From contig NZ_CANMNI010000004.1 of assembly GCF_947499215.1 (NCBI RefSeq), positions 103,531 to 167,530 of the forward strand: a stretch of 64,000 nt of DNA. The letters run 5' to 3'. Shown here piece after piece: positions 8,249 to 17,564 of the stretch; position 1 is the first letter of the stretch, and each line of letters opens with the position of its first letter. The position numbers and the translations under genes are program-made. The DNA comes from an uncultured Pontibacter sp. (GTDB lineage: Bacteria; Bacteroidota; Bacteroidia; Cytophagales; Hymenobacteraceae). Below the pieces are notes generated by a model, which saw nothing but the letters and a program-made list of their open reading frames with translations, was not told the DNA's origin and searched no databases.

Positions 8249-10345
8249 TTAACTAATACGGCTCCAGTTGACGGTGTTTACACTGAGCGACTTGATGTGC
8301 CGTAGGATATTCTGGTTCTGTGGTTGTTCTAACTGTGGATCTTCATTCAGCACGCGTTGTGCCGCAGCCCGCGATTCCTGCAGGATCGGTGCGTCTTTGG
8401 CAAGGTCGGCAATTAACAGATCGAGCACACCGCTTTGCTGCGTACCCATCAGGTCGCCCGGACCGCGCAGTTTCAAATCGATGTCAGCAATTTCGAAACC
8501 ATTATTAGTGCGCACCATGGTTTCGAGGCGGGTCTTGCTGTCTTTGCTCAATTTGTACCCCGTCATGAGGATGCAGTAGCTCTGCTCAGCGCCACGTCCC
8601 ACACGGCCGCGTAACTGGTGCAGCTGCGACAGACCGAAGCGCTCAGCGCTCTCTATGATCATCACAGAGGCATTCGGTACGTTCACACCCACCTCGATCA
8701 CAGTGGTAGCCACCATGATCTGGGTCTCGTTGCGAACGAAGCGCTGCATTTCGTAATCTTTGTCCTGCGCCTTGAGCTTGCCATGCACCATGCTTACTTG
8801 GTTCTCCGGGAAAGCTCGTCGTATACTTTCATAGCCATCCGTCAAGTCCTTATAATCCATCCCCTCCGACTCCTCTATGAGCGGGTATACGATGTATACC
8901 TGTCGGCCCAGCTTGATTTGGTCGCGTACGAATTGGAACACACGCAGCCGGTGGCTGTCGAAGCGGTGCACGGTCACGATCTCCTTGCGGCCAGCCGGCA
9001 TCTCGTCAATCACCGATACATCCAAGTCGCCGTAGAGCGTCATGGCCAAGGTGCGGGGTATAGGCGTGGCCGTCATCACGAGCACATGCGGGATGATGCG
9101 TGGGTTCTTGCGCCACAGCTTGGAGCGCTGCTCCACGCCAAAACGATGCTGCTCATCCACGATGCAGAGGCCCAGATTCTGAAACTGCACCACATCCTCG
9201 AGCAGGGCATGCGTGCCCACGATCATTTTCATGTCGCCGGAGCGCAGCTGCTCGTGCAGCACTTTGCGGTCTTTGGTTTTGGTGGAGCCGGTGAGTTTGC
9301 CGATGTTTATACCTAGCCGGTCCGCAAACTCCTTTAGGCCGGTATAGTGCTGGTCAGCCAGAATCTCGGTAGGTGCCATCAACACGGACTGCGCCCCGTT
9401 GTCGGCTGCGATGAGCATGGTGATGAAGGCCACAATTGTTTTGCCCGAGCCCACATCGCCCTGCAGCAGTCGGTTCATCTGCTTGCCGGCCGTCAGATCT
9501 TTGTGAATTTCCTTTACAACCCGTTTCTGAGCATTGGTCAGGTCAAAGGTCATGTGGTTTTTGTAGAACTCGGTTACGGTAGGTACCTGCTTGAACACCT
9601 GTCCGGCCAAGTCGGCGCGTCGCACCGTCTTTTGGCGTAGCAGTCGCAGCTGTATGTAAAAAAGTTCTTCAAACTTGAGGCGGAACTTGGCCGCATTGTA
9701 CTTCTCCACTGACTGCGGGAAGTGGATGTTGATAAGCGCGTCCCTCTTGCTCATGAGCCGGTAATGGTCGATCAGCTCCGGCGAAAGGGTTTCCTGTATG
9801 TTAGGCACAGCCACTTTCAGCAGCATCTCCATCATGCGGGAGATCGTCTTGCTCTCTACCCGAAAGGCCTTCAGCTTTTCGGTGGTATGGTAGACCGGCT
9901 GCAGAAAAGCCGTAGTTTGTTTCTCTTCGGCTAGTTCCTCCAACTCGGGGTGTGCCATGCTAAACTTGCCGTTAAAAGCAGTCGGTTTGCCGAACACAAT
10001 ATAATCGGTGTGGTTTTTCAGCGTCTTCTGCATCCACTTCACCCCCTTGAACCAAACGAGGTCCATCTCGCTGCCGGCTTCATCCACCAAAGTCGCAGCG
10101 AGTCGCTGCTTCCGGCCTTCGCCTAATACTTCTTTGCCACGCACGCGCCCGCGCACCTGCACATAGGGCATGCTCTCGTCCAACTCAGCTATTTTATAGA
10201 ACTGCGTGCGGTCGAGGTACCGGAAAGGGTAGTGCTGTATGAGGTCCCCGTAGGTATAGATATTGAGCTCCTTCTGCAGCAGTTCGGCCCGCTGCGGACC
10301 AACCCCTTTCAGGAATTCGATCTTGGTATGGAAGAAGTTGCTCAA
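8249..10345 (-). CDS. recG: ATP-dependent DNA helicase RecG
   Basis: A 698-residue branch-migration helicase that remodels stalled forks and Holliday junctions. The N-terminal wedge/OB region spans roughly residues 1-250. Helicase motifs follow: 'LLQGDVGSGKT' (Walker A), 'CIVDEQHRFGVEQR' (DEAH-like), 'MTATPIPRTLAM', and near the end 'QLRGRVGRGAEQSYC'. The start is TTG (reading SNFFHTK), which fits because family similarity ('FLKGVGPQRAELL') begins a few residues later. It is separated from gldD by a short spacer and has its own downstream region. Confidence 0.97.
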   Translation of the reverse strand: MSNFFHTKIEFLKGVGPQRAELLQKELNIYTYGDLIQHYPFRYLDRTQFYKIAELDESMPYVQVRGRVRGKEVLGEGRKQRLAATLVDEAGSEMDLVWFKGVKWMQKTLKNHTDYIVFGKPTAFNGKFSMAHPELEELAEEKQTTAFLQPVYHTTEKLKAFRVESKTISRMMEMLLKVAVPNIQETLSPELIDHYRLMSKRDALINIHFPQSVEKYNAAKFRLKFEELFYIQLRLLRQKTVRRADLAGQVFKQVPTVTEFYKNHMTFDLTNAQKRVVKEIHKDLTAGKQMNRLLQGDVGSGKTIVAFITMLIAADNGAQSVLMAPTEILADQHYTGLKEFADRLGINIGKLTGSTKTKDRKVLHEQLRSGDMKMIVGTHALLEDVVQFQNLGLCIVDEQHRFGVEQRSKLWRKNPRIIPHVLVMTATPIPRTLAMTLYGDLDVSVIDEMPAGRKEIVTVHRFDSHRLRVFQFVRDQIKLGRQVYIVYPLIEESEGMDYKDLTDGYESIRRAFPENQVSMVHGKLKAQDKDYEMQRFVRNETQIMVATTVIEVGVNVPNASVMIIESAERFGLSQLHQLRGRVGRGAEQSYCILMTGYKLSKDSKTRLETMVRTNNGFEIADIDLKLRGPGDLMGTQQSGVLDLLIADLAKDAPILQESRAAAQRVLNEDPQLEQPQNQNILRHIKSLSVNTVNWSRIS

Positions 10346-10460
10346 GGGCTTTTAGTAATGGTGCGTTGGTCGGTCTACAAAGATAAAAGACAAAGGGCAA
10401 AAGACCTTAGGTTATACCTGATGTCTTTTGCCCTTTGGTTAAAGGGTATGCTTAAAGAGA

Positions 10461-11081
10461 TTATTTCTTGTCCTTAAACTCCAGTGTATTCAACAGGTGC
10501 ACAATATCCTTCTTCACATACTCAATAATCGGAGCTAATGAGTCGTTTTGGGTGGCGGTTCTGAAATATAGCGCACCCCTGAAGAAATGAGTAGTCGTAT
10601 CCGTTACATAGAACTGAAACTGACTCGGGATTTCGCCCTCCAACTCAAATACGGAAGCTATATCGCCCTGTGGTGTTCTGACCTCTGTTTCCTCAATTGA
10701 GTATGCCTTTATCTGGTGTTTGCCCGTTAGTTTGCGTGCGTCCTCAATCAGGTTATTCAACATTTTCGGGTCGTTGTTGATGGCTTTGTAAGTCAGCTGC
10801 ACGTTGGCCCCAAGACTCGGGTAAATGATGTTGATCCAGTGCGGCTGGGCGATCATGGACGAATCAGGGCGTATTTTGGCATGTTGTGAATACTCAAAGG
10901 TATAAGGATGCTCCTCCTGCAGCGGCTGGTAAGCAGTCTCTGGCAGATCGATGCGGTTATACCCTTTAGGTTTTGGTGTGTATTCGGCGCTGCAGCTGGC
11001 GATGGCTACGGCCATACCTGCCCACAGCAGCAGTTGGAGTTTAGCTGACTTTATGATAGTGCTCTTTTTTGCTTGCGACAT
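10461..11081 (-). CDS. gldD: Gliding motility lipoprotein GldD
   Basis: A 206-residue lipoprotein with a charged N-terminus, a hydrophobic stretch and the lipobox 'VAIASCSA' near residue 30. The mature start '[14 protein letters not shown]' is characteristic of GldD. GldD is needed for gliding and type IX secretion in Flavobacterium and occurs in many non-gliding Bacteroidota. Its first 41 nt overlap the end of gldE, which implies translational coupling. The role as an outer-membrane or periplasmic accessory is family knowledge. Confidence 0.92.
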   Translation of the reverse strand: MSQAKKSTIIKSAKLQLLLWAGMAVAIASCSAEYTPKPKGYNRIDLPETAYQPLQEEHPYTFEYSQHAKIRPDSSMIAQPHWINIIYPSLGANVQLTYKAINNDPKMLNNLIEDARKLTGKHQIKAYSIEETEVRTPQGDIASVFELEGEIPSQFQFYVTDTTTHFFRGALYFRTATQNDSLAPIIEYVKKDIVHLLNTLEFKDKK

Positions 11082-12411
11082 TAATCTTTACTCGTTTTAC
11101 ACGCTTATTGTCCGCCGACTCAACCGTAAAATAATAGCGTCCGTACGATACTTCCTCACCTACAAAAGGTATGCGGCCAAATAGCGCCAGCATAAGGCCG
11201 GCCACTGTCTCATGCTCACTTTTTACCTCGTTGAAGGCATCGAACGGAATCTCCGTGATCTTGCAAAAGTCGTGCAGCGATGTTTTACCGTCAAATATAA
11301 AGGTATTTTCGTCGAGTTGAGAGTAAATGATGTCATCCTCATCGTCGTATTCATCGTTTATCTCACCCACAATTTCCTCGATTACATCCTCCATGGTAAG
11401 CAGCCCTACCGTTGTGCCGTACTCGTTCACCACAATGGCCATATGCACGTGCTTCTCCCGGAAGTCCTGCAACAGGTTGGAGATATGCTTGGTTTCCGGC
11501 ACAAAGAAAGGTGCCCGGATCAGGTTCTGCCATTTAAAGTCAGCTCCCTTGTCTAGGTGAGGCAGGAGATCCTTTACATATAGAATGCCATCGATGCTGT
11601 CGGTGTTCTGGGTATAGACCGGCACACGCGAATAACCCCATTGGGTGATCTGCGGTAGCAGCTCCGGCAGGGTGGCGCTCTGTGGAAATGCCACGATATC
11701 CACACGCGGACGCATGATCTGCTTTACCGTGATAGACCCGAAGTTGACGATGCCACGCAGAATTTTGCGTTCTTCCGGTGAGGTTTCCTCATTAGTGAGA
11801 GCCACGTCAAGGCTGTGATGCAGCTCCTCCAGCGTTTGACTGTAGGAGCGCACCCTATAGCGTCTGTCTATGTAAGAGCTGATGCGTGTTAAAAGCCAAC
11901 CCAGCGGACTTAATACAGGGCGCAAAGCATCCAGTACGGGGGCCATGCGCAATGCTATGGCGGGGCCATGCTTGCGGGCGTATACCTTGGGGAGCACTTC
12001 ACCAAAGAAAACGATCAGGAAGGTAACCACCAGCAGGCTAATCAACATAGTAGTGGCGGCCATTGAAGTAGTGCCGGACAGCTGCCACGCAATGTAGCCG
12101 CAGAGCGTAATGATGCTGACGTTAATCGTGTTGTTGATGATCAGCAGCGAGGCCAATAGCTGGCGTGGGCTCTGGAGCAACTGGTGTACCAGTTGCTGCG
12201 CCTTGTGCTTGCTGGATCTGTTTTTTTCGAGCTCTTGCGGTGTAAGAGCGAAAAAAGCTGCCTCCGCCCCCGAAGTGAGGGCAGAGAGCAGCAATAGGAT
12301 AAAGCAGGCCGAGATGGCTGCTAAATATTCAATTCTGAGTAAAGCGGTTGTGCTTTGTAAAAGTTGCAGTAAGCTATAACTCAGGGGGTCTCCGGGATCT
12401 AAACTGTCCAA
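11041..12411 (-). CDS. gldE: GldE: DUF21/CBS-domain membrane protein
   Basis: A 456-residue CorC/HlyC-type transporter. Several membrane helices lie in the DUF21 domain (residues ~25-190). A CBS pair follows (about 220-345, including '[19 protein letters not shown]' and '[20 protein letters not shown]'), then a C-terminal CorC domain ending '[18 protein letters not shown]'. The TTG start lies 25 nt from ssb. Relatives are linked to Mg2+/Co2+ handling. The name gldE rests on its coupling to gldD, which it overlaps by 41 nt. Confidence 0.88.
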   Translation of the reverse strand: MDSLDPGDPLSYSLLQLLQSTTALLRIEYLAAISACFILLLLSALTSGAEAAFFALTPQELEKNRSSKHKAQQLVHQLLQSPRQLLASLLIINNTINVSIITLCGYIAWQLSGTTSMAATTMLISLLVVTFLIVFFGEVLPKVYARKHGPAIALRMAPVLDALRPVLSPLGWLLTRISSYIDRRYRVRSYSQTLEELHHSLDVALTNEETSPEERKILRGIVNFGSITVKQIMRPRVDIVAFPQSATLPELLPQITQWGYSRVPVYTQNTDSIDGILYVKDLLPHLDKGADFKWQNLIRAPFFVPETKHISNLLQDFREKHVHMAIVVNEYGTTVGLLTMEDVIEEIVGEINDEYDDEDDIIYSQLDENTFIFDGKTSLHDFCKITEIPFDAFNEVKSEHETVAGLMLALFGRIPFVGEEVSYGRYYFTVESADNKRVKRVKINVASKKEHYHKVS

Positions 12412-12436
12412 AATAGAGCGGTTAGGTTAAACAAGG

Positions 12437-12913
12437 TTAGAACGGTAAGTCGTCTGGCTCATCGTTCTGGAACGCGGAAGCGTTGCCTTTACTGGCCGCC
12501 GCGCCGCTGCTTTGAGTGGATGCTTGCGCAGAAGAACCACTCTGGTAGTTGCTTGATTCGCTGTTGCCTGCGCTGCCACCTTCGCGTCCGCCGAGCATGG
12601 TCATGTTATCAGCCACGATCTCGGTGCTGTAACGCTGCACACCCTCTTTGTCTTGGTAGCTGTTCGTGCGAATCTTGCCTTCGATGAAGACAGACTGCCC
12701 TTTGCGCAGGTACTTCTCGGCCACTTCAGCCAGACCGCGCCACAGCACAATGTTGTGCCACTCAGTGCGCTCCTGACGGTCGCCATTTTTGTCTTTGAAT
12801 GTTTCAGAAGTCGCGATAGGGAAACGCGCTACGGCTACTCCGCCTTCGAGGTGGCGAACTTCTGGGTCCTTACCAAGATTTCCGATAAGGATGACTTTGT
12901 TTACACTTGCCAT
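12437..12913 (-). CDS. ssb: Single-stranded DNA-binding protein
   Basis: A 158-residue SSB. The OB fold covers roughly residues 1-108 ('[19 protein letters not shown]', '[19 protein letters not shown]', '[17 protein letters not shown]'). A disordered Gly/Ser/Gln-rich linker leads to the conserved acidic tip 'EPDDLPF', which recruits repair and replication partners. It lies between mutY and gldE on the same strand. Confidence 0.97.
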   Translation of the reverse strand: MASVNKVILIGNLGKDPEVRHLEGGVAVARFPIATSETFKDKNGDRQERTEWHNIVLWRGLAEVAEKYLRKGQSVFIEGKIRTNSYQDKEGVQRYSTEIVADNMTMLGGREGGSAGNSESSNYQSGSSAQASTQSSGAAASKGNASAFQNDEPDDLPF

Positions 12914-13023
12914 GTCTTTTTTTGTTAAAAATTAAATTGAATTGGGCTACTCCGACAACCAAGCCGGAGGCAAATATGGCTTACTGAAACTTAGAATGCT
13001 TTTATGAGCGGAAAAGTTTCAGT

Positions 13024-14115
13024 CTATAAATTTACTAAAATCTTCTCATCTTTCAAATAGCTGTTGATAAGAATTGGCTTGGGAAGCGCCTCTATTTTGT
13101 CGGGGGTGTAAAGCGCCAGCCTTGCCTCCTGCAACACCTCTTCCCTTAAACGAGAATCGAGCCGAATCAGGTAAAACCGGGCGGTGATTTTTTGATGGCT
13201 CAGCACATGCTTATAGTCTTTGTGTGGCAGCTGTAGCTGGGCTTCTTGCACGGCTATACCTGCCTCGTTTAGCTCATGAAGTAGGGCGTGAGGCTCCAAC
13301 GTCTTGGAATCACTTTCGTGCAGATAAAAATCATACAAGCCTTCCCAGATATCGCCGCTCATTCGCTTGCGGAGGTAGTACTGCCCTCCGTACTCAAACA
13401 CGATGTAGTGGAAGAAACGGGGCCGGGCGGCCTTGGCTTTCGACTTGACCGGAAGCTCCTGTACCAATCCGTGGGTGAAGGCGAAGCAGGACTGCTGCAG
13501 CGGACAGAAGAGGCAGTCGGGCATGACCGGGGTGCACTGTATGGCGCCAAACTCCATAACAGCCTGATTAAAGGTGTCAGGTGCATCGGCAGGTATGAGC
13601 TCGTTGGCCAGTTGCTGAAATACCTTGCGCGAGGCCGGAGCCGCTATGTCGTCGGAGATGCCAAACACTCTCGCCAGCACTCTGAATACGTTCCCGTCGA
13701 GCACGGCCACCTGCTCTCTAAAAGCGAAAGAAGCTATGGCGGCGGCGGTATAGCTCCCAACGCCTCGCAGCTTCAGTAACTCTTCATACCTGTCAGGGAA
13801 TACGCCATCATACTCCTGCACAATCTGTTTGGCGGTGTGATGCATGTTGCGGGCCCTAGAGTAGTAGCCGAGTCCTTGCCAGAGGCGCAGTACTTCGTCT
13901 TCTGGCGCTGCGGCTAAGTCTCGCACGGTCGGATAGTTTTCAGCGAAGCGCAGGTAGTAAGGCAGTCCTTGGTTCACGCGTGTTTGCTGTAGGATTACTT
14001 CCGAGAGCCAGATCAGGTATGGGTTGGTGGTTTCGCGCCAAGGCAGGGCTCTTTTATGGCGCTGGTACCAGTCCAGAAGGGTTTGGGAAAAGTATGCGTG
14101 AGGGGTGTTTTTCAT
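13024..14115 (-). CDS. mutY: A/G-specific adenine glycosylase MutY
   Basis: A 363-residue base-excision enzyme that removes A opposite 8-oxoG. It shows 'LWLSEVILQQTRVNQ' (catalytic Glu), the helix-hairpin-helix 'LRGVGSYTAAAIASFAF' with 'AVLDGNVFRVLAR' (catalytic Asp), and the iron-sulfur loop C-x6-C-x2-C-x5-C (CTPVMPDCLFCPLQQSC). A C-terminal MutT-like domain recognises 8-oxoG. It is the first gene of the minus-strand run mutY-ssb-gldE-gldD and is divergent from HU. Confidence 0.96.
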   Translation of the reverse strand: MKNTPHAYFSQTLLDWYQRHKRALPWRETTNPYLIWLSEVILQQTRVNQGLPYYLRFAENYPTVRDLAAAPEDEVLRLWQGLGYYSRARNMHHTAKQIVQEYDGVFPDRYEELLKLRGVGSYTAAAIASFAFREQVAVLDGNVFRVLARVFGISDDIAAPASRKVFQQLANELIPADAPDTFNQAVMEFGAIQCTPVMPDCLFCPLQQSCFAFTHGLVQELPVKSKAKAARPRFFHYIVFEYGGQYYLRKRMSGDIWEGLYDFYLHESDSKTLEPHALLHELNEAGIAVQEAQLQLPHKDYKHVLSHQKITARFYLIRLDSRLREEVLQEARLALYTPDKIEALPKPILINSYLKDEKILVNL

Positions 14116-14152
14116 AAAGAATGCAGATGCAGCTTAGGAGTAGCTAAACAGA

Positions 14153-14160
14153 CAAAAGTA
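14153..14160 (-). promoter_or_regulatory. -7 box for mutY
   Basis: On the minus strand this reads TACTTTTG, a perfect Bacteroidota TAnnTTTG element, 38 nt before the mutY start. No good -33 TTTG is visible, so only half the promoter is supported. From here to about 14335 I see no other feature. Confidence 0.5.
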
Positions 14161-14361
14161 AAACAATGTTCTGAAAATGGGATGATGGGAGTCGCAGGTA
14201 TTTCGCTATGTAATTAAAATATAAGTAGATAGGGTGCGTTAGGGAGGGGGTAGGCTGGCACGGGTATTGCAGTGTGGAGAGCAGGAGACGGGCCGGGTTA
14301 AGGCGGGGGCACGATCTGTAATAATTTAGTGCTAAAGCTTTTACTTGTCGAAAAGTAGGTA

Positions 14362-14369
14362 TACCTTTG
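14362..14369 (+). promoter_or_regulatory. -7 box for the HU gene
   Basis: TACCTTTG matches TAnnTTTG. It overlaps an intact copy of the iterated palindrome GGTATACC (14359-14366). The implied leader is about 80 nt. The -33 region is weak (TTTTA at about 14339-14343). Confidence 0.5.
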
Positions 14370-14383
14370 TGCCCCGAAAAATG

Positions 14384-14408
14384 GGTAACAGCCAAGCCGC
14401 TGGTTACC
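14384..14408 (+). promoter_or_regulatory. Stem-loop in the HU mRNA leader
   Basis: GGTAAC (14384-14389) pairs with GTTACC (14403-14408). The stem is extended by AGC/GCT (14390-14392 with 14399-14401) across a single bulged G. It sits in the untranslated leader and could affect mRNA stability or translation. Confidence 0.4.
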
Positions 14409-14456
14409 TGAAAGATAGAAAGTTAACTTATTACTAATTTATAAAAATCTAAGAAA

Positions 14457-14762
14457 GTGACTAAAGCAGAAGTAATATCAGAGATTGCTGATAAAACAGG
14501 GATTGATAAGGCTGATGTTCAATCTACCATTGAGGCATTTTTCAAAGTGGTGAAAGACTCTATGGCCGATGGTAACAACATCTATGTGAGAGGTTTTGGA
14601 AGCTTTGTGAACAAGAAGCGCGCGAAGAAAGTGGCTCGTAACATTTCGAAGAACACCTCGATCATTATCGATGAGCACTTCATTCCTAGCTTCAAGCCAT
14701 CCAAAACGTTTATCGCTAAGATTAAGAACAGCAAAAAGATTAAAGAGCTGGCTCATTCTTAA
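14457..14762 (+). CDS. HU-family DNA-binding protein
   Basis: A 101-residue nucleoid protein with a GTG start. The N-terminal helical dimer part is 'TKAEVISEIADKTGIDKADV'. The DNA-binding arm contains 'VRGFGSFVNKKRAKKVARN' and the C-terminal 'IPSFKPSKTF', all standard for HU/IHF. It is slightly longer than the 90-residue classical HU because of a Lys-rich tail. It is divergent from mutY. HU versus IHF cannot be decided from sequence alone. Confidence 0.95.
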   Translation: MTKAEVISEIADKTGIDKADVQSTIEAFFKVVKDSMADGNNIYVRGFGSFVNKKRAKKVARNISKNTSIIIDEHFIPSFKPSKTFIAKIKNSKKIKELAHS

Positions 14763-14826
14763 TTCTTTCGTATATTTGCCGATTGTTTGTTTATCCTTTA
14801 GAAAACAGCCACTTACGTAAAATAGA

Positions 14827-15690
14827 ATGTCACGCGCTCAAATAATCATACTTGTTGCAGCTATCGCTCTTGCAGCGGCCATGTTCTTTTTGCCTAAAGT
14901 GGTCGTAACAAAGGATGATGACAGTTCGGTAGCCACTGCACAGACTTCCGCTATTCCGGAAGGCCACTCAGAGGATGATGGTCACGACCACGGCCCTTCA
15001 CCGGCTGCTGCGGCTGATGGGGTGCATGCCTCGGCTACACCGGAGCAGATGATGGAACTGGCCACTGTGCGTGCCCGTTATAACAAAGCATCTGACGCTA
15101 AAACACGCGGCCTTCTTGCCGGCGAACTGGCAGAGGCCTATGCCGCGGCCAGCAAGTTCGACAGCGCAGGTTACTACTATGAAGTAGCAGCCGAAGCTCG
15201 TCCGGGCGAGAAGAACTTCCGCAAAGCTGGCGACCAGTATTTCGAGGCCTTCACCTATGCGGCAACGCAGCAGCGGGCCAGCGAACTGGGAGGCAAGGCG
15301 CGTAAGATGTACGAGCAGGTGCTGAAGAACAACCCGAGTGACATGGACGCAAAGACAAATGTGGCCATGACCTATATCGCGAGCGAAAACCCAATGCAGG
15401 GTATTACGCTGTTGCGAGAGGTGATTTCGGCAGACCCGAAAAATCAGAAGGCGTTATTTAACTTAGGTATCCTGTCAGTGCAGTCCGGGCAGTGGGACAA
15501 AGCCGCTGAGCGATTCCAAAACTTGGTAGAAGTGAATCCGGAACATGTGGAAGGGACCTTTTATCTAGCGGTGTCATTGGCTGAGATCGGTAAGAAAGAA
15601 GAAGCTATCAGAACTTTCAACAAGGTAAAAACGATGAGCAGCGACCCTGCCCTTAATGCCTCAGTTGATGAGTATCTTGCGAAATTGTAA
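14827..15690 (+). CDS. Membrane-anchored TPR protein
   Basis: A 287-residue protein with one N-terminal membrane helix (residues 5-24). A His/Asp-rich linker ('HSEDDGHDHGPSPAAAADG', about 48-66) follows, then tetratricopeptide repeats to the end ('QKALFNLGILSVQSGQWDKA', 'HVEGTFYLAVSLAEIGKKEE'). TPR arrays are protein-binding scaffolds; the partner is unknown. The His-rich linker could bind metal, but this is untested. It is 64 nt after HU on the same strand and may share its transcript. Confidence 0.8.
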   Translation: MSRAQIIILVAAIALAAAMFFLPKVVVTKDDDSSVATAQTSAIPEGHSEDDGHDHGPSPAAAADGVHASATPEQMMELATVRARYNKASDAKTRGLLAGELAEAYAAASKFDSAGYYYEVAAEARPGEKNFRKAGDQYFEAFTYAATQQRASELGGKARKMYEQVLKNNPSDMDAKTNVAMTYIASENPMQGITLLREVISADPKNQKALFNLGILSVQSGQWDKAAERFQNLVEVNPEHVEGTFYLAVSLAEIGKKEEAIRTFNKVKTMSSDPALNASVDEYLAKL

Positions 15691-15726
15691 TAAAAGAAAC
15701 ATTCATTTAATAAAAACTTCAAGACT

Positions 15727-15816
15727 ATGCCTTGCGGAAAGAAAAGAAAAAGACATAAGATTGCCACTCACAAGAGAAAGAAGCGTCTAAGAAAGAACAG
15801 ACATAAGAAGAAATAA
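15727..15816 (+). CDS. 29-residue basic peptide, AURKAIP1/COX24 (mS38/bS22)-like, probable ribosomal protein
   Basis: The frame ATG to TAA encodes 29 residues, nearly all Lys, Arg and His, starting 'MPCGKKRKRHKIATHKRKKR' and ending in 'NRHKKK'. The spacing of basic residues around 'HK..THKRKKRLRKNR' resembles the AURKAIP1/COX24 domain found in mitochondrial mS38 and in the small mycobacterial protein bS22, both of which bind small-subunit rRNA. It lies 36 nt after the TPR gene and is followed by a hairpin before rng. It is too short for default gene callers. Identity rests on pattern recognition, not alignment. Confidence 0.72.
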   Translation: MPCGKKRKRHKIATHKRKKRLRKNRHKKK

Positions 15817-15836
15817 TTTCTTCTGCGTTAATTGAG

Positions 15837-15863
15837 GCCCACATTGCTTCTGCAATTGTGGGC
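15837..15863 (+). terminator. Hairpin between the basic peptide gene and rng
   Basis: GCCCAC (15837-15842) pairs with GTGGGC (15858-15863), and ATTG (15843-15846) pairs with CAAT (15853-15856) with one bulged T. The T tail is poor (TTTGGTCT). It is a weak terminator or attenuator that may lower read-through into rng. Confidence 0.5.
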
Positions 15864-15898
15864 TTTGGTCTATACATCCAACTAATCTTTGAGAGAAA

Positions 15899-17485
15899 TT
15901 GAGTAACGAGCTTATAATCAATTCTACTCAGGATGGAGAGCGCATCGCCCTTTTACAGGATAAAAGACTAGTCGAGTTTCACCACGAGAAAAAGGATACA
16001 AACTATATCGTTGGGGATATCTTCCTAGGCACTGTAAAGAAGGTGATGCCAGGCCTAAACGCTGCTTTTATTGACATTGGGTACCATAAGGATGCATTTT
16101 TGCATTACCATGATCTGGGAGCCAATGTCAAAACGCTAAACAAGTTTGTAAAGGCAGCACAGACTCAGAAGAACGCTTCTGCAAAGCTTAACCAGACAAA
16201 ATTCGAGCCTGAGATTGACAAACTCGGGAAAATAGCTGATGTCCTTAAGAAAGGGCAGCAGCTGTTGGTCCAGATTGTCAAAGAGCCGATTTCAACCAAG
16301 GGTCCACGACTCTCCTGTGAGCTTTCGCTCGCCGGGCGATACTTGGTGCTTGTGCCGTTCTCAAACACGGTGAGCGTATCCAAGAAAATCGTAAGTAAAG
16401 AGGAGCGGACACGTCTCAAGCGTTTAATCACTTCGATTAAGCCGGAGAACTTTGGCGTGATCATTCGGACGGTGGCCGAGGGCCGCGAAGTTGCAGAGCT
16501 CGATAGAGACCTGCGCAACATGGTCGAAAACTGGGAAGAGGGCTTTAAATCGCTGAAGCTGGCTAAGCCAAATGACAAGATCATTGGTGAGCTAGGACGT
16601 TCTTCGTCCATACTGAGGGATCTAATGAACGAAAGCTTTGACAACATAGTAGTCGACGACGAGTCGCTCTATGACGAGATCAAAGCGTACATCGGTAGCA
16701 TTGCGCCAGATAAATTAAGAATTCTGAAGCATTATACCGGTAAGACCAAAACCTTCGAACACTTTAACATCGAGCGGCAACTAAAGGCTGCTTTCGGGAA
16801 AACAGTGACCATACCAGGTGGCGGATACCTGGTAATAGAGCACACCGAAGCCCTGCACGTAGTCGATGTGAACAGTGGGAACAAATCTAATACCGAAACC
16901 GATCAGGAGGCTACCGCGCTGAATGTGAACATGATGGCTGCCAGAGAGGTGGCCCGTCAGCTGCGACTCCGGGATATAGGTGGTATCATTGTAGTGGACT
17001 TCATTGACATGAAGTCGCCTGAAAACCGCCAGAAAGTATACGAGGTAGTAAAAGAGGAGCTGAAGCGAGACCGATCCAAGTCGACAGTTCTGCCTATCTC
17101 AAAGTTTGGCCTCATGCAGATCACCCGCCAGCGGGTAAGGCCAGAGCAGAATATCGTGACCGGCGAAGTATGCCCTACTTGCAACGGCACTGGTAAAATT
17201 TCTGCCAGCATTCTGATTACAGATGAAATAGACGTAGCGGTAGACGACCTGCTAACAAGTCACAATCACAAGAGTTTGACACTGTACGTGCACCCTTTCC
17301 TGTATTCTTATTATACTACAGGGGTGATCTCAAAGCAGATGAAGTGGTTCTTCCACTATTTTAAGTGGGTGAAATTTGTGAAAGATACTTCGCTTGGCAT
17401 TACCGACTTTAAGGTGATGGACGACAAAGGCGAAGAAATTGAACTGCGCACCGCCCTGACGGAGGTAAATGGTGTGGAGGAATAA
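15899..17485 (+). CDS. rng: Ribonuclease G/E
   Basis: A 528-residue endoribonuclease for rRNA maturation and mRNA turnover. The TTG start reads 'SNELIINSTQDGERIALL'. An S1-type RNA-binding domain occupies about residues 35-125 ('GLNAAFIDIGYHKDAFLHY'). The catalytic DNase I-like region contains 'ALHVVDVNSGNKSN' and 'GGIIVVDFIDM' (metal-binding Asp). The zinc-link-type 'CPTCNGTG' sits near residue 425. It lacks the long C-terminal degradosome scaffold of RNase E, so RNase G is the better name. Confidence 0.95.
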   Translation: MSNELIINSTQDGERIALLQDKRLVEFHHEKKDTNYIVGDIFLGTVKKVMPGLNAAFIDIGYHKDAFLHYHDLGANVKTLNKFVKAAQTQKNASAKLNQTKFEPEIDKLGKIADVLKKGQQLLVQIVKEPISTKGPRLSCELSLAGRYLVLVPFSNTVSVSKKIVSKEERTRLKRLITSIKPENFGVIIRTVAEGREVAELDRDLRNMVENWEEGFKSLKLAKPNDKIIGELGRSSSILRDLMNESFDNIVVDDESLYDEIKAYIGSIAPDKLRILKHYTGKTKTFEHFNIERQLKAAFGKTVTIPGGGYLVIEHTEALHVVDVNSGNKSNTETDQEATALNVNMMAAREVARQLRLRDIGGIIVVDFIDMKSPENRQKVYEVVKEELKRDRSKSTVLPISKFGLMQITRQRVRPEQNIVTGEVCPTCNGTGKISASILITDEIDVAVDDLLTSHNHKSLTLYVHPFLYSYYTTGVISKQMKWFFHYFKWVKFVKDTSLGITDFKVMDDKGEEIELRTALTEVNGVEE

Positions 17486-17511
17486 GGAATTCTAATCAGA
17501 TATAAGGCAAT

Positions 17512-17547
17512 AAAAAGGCCGCTTCGATTGCTCGGAGCGGCCTTTTT
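17512..17547. terminator. Bidirectional intrinsic terminator
   Basis: A 12-bp stem (17512-17523 with 17536-17547) has an A run on the left and a T run on the right. It serves rng on the plus strand and the barrel gene at 17565 on the minus strand. Confidence 0.92.
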
Positions 17548-17564
17548 ATTTTGTTGGGTACACC

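Noticed and set aside
8618..9316. 232-residue plus-strand frame opposite recG
   Set aside because: recG is complete on the other strand with all helicase motifs; this frame is His/Leu-rich shadow sequence.
14144..14395. 83-residue minus-strand frame upstream of mutY
   Set aside because: It covers the mutY/HU promoter region and has no family features; its composition is non-coding-like.
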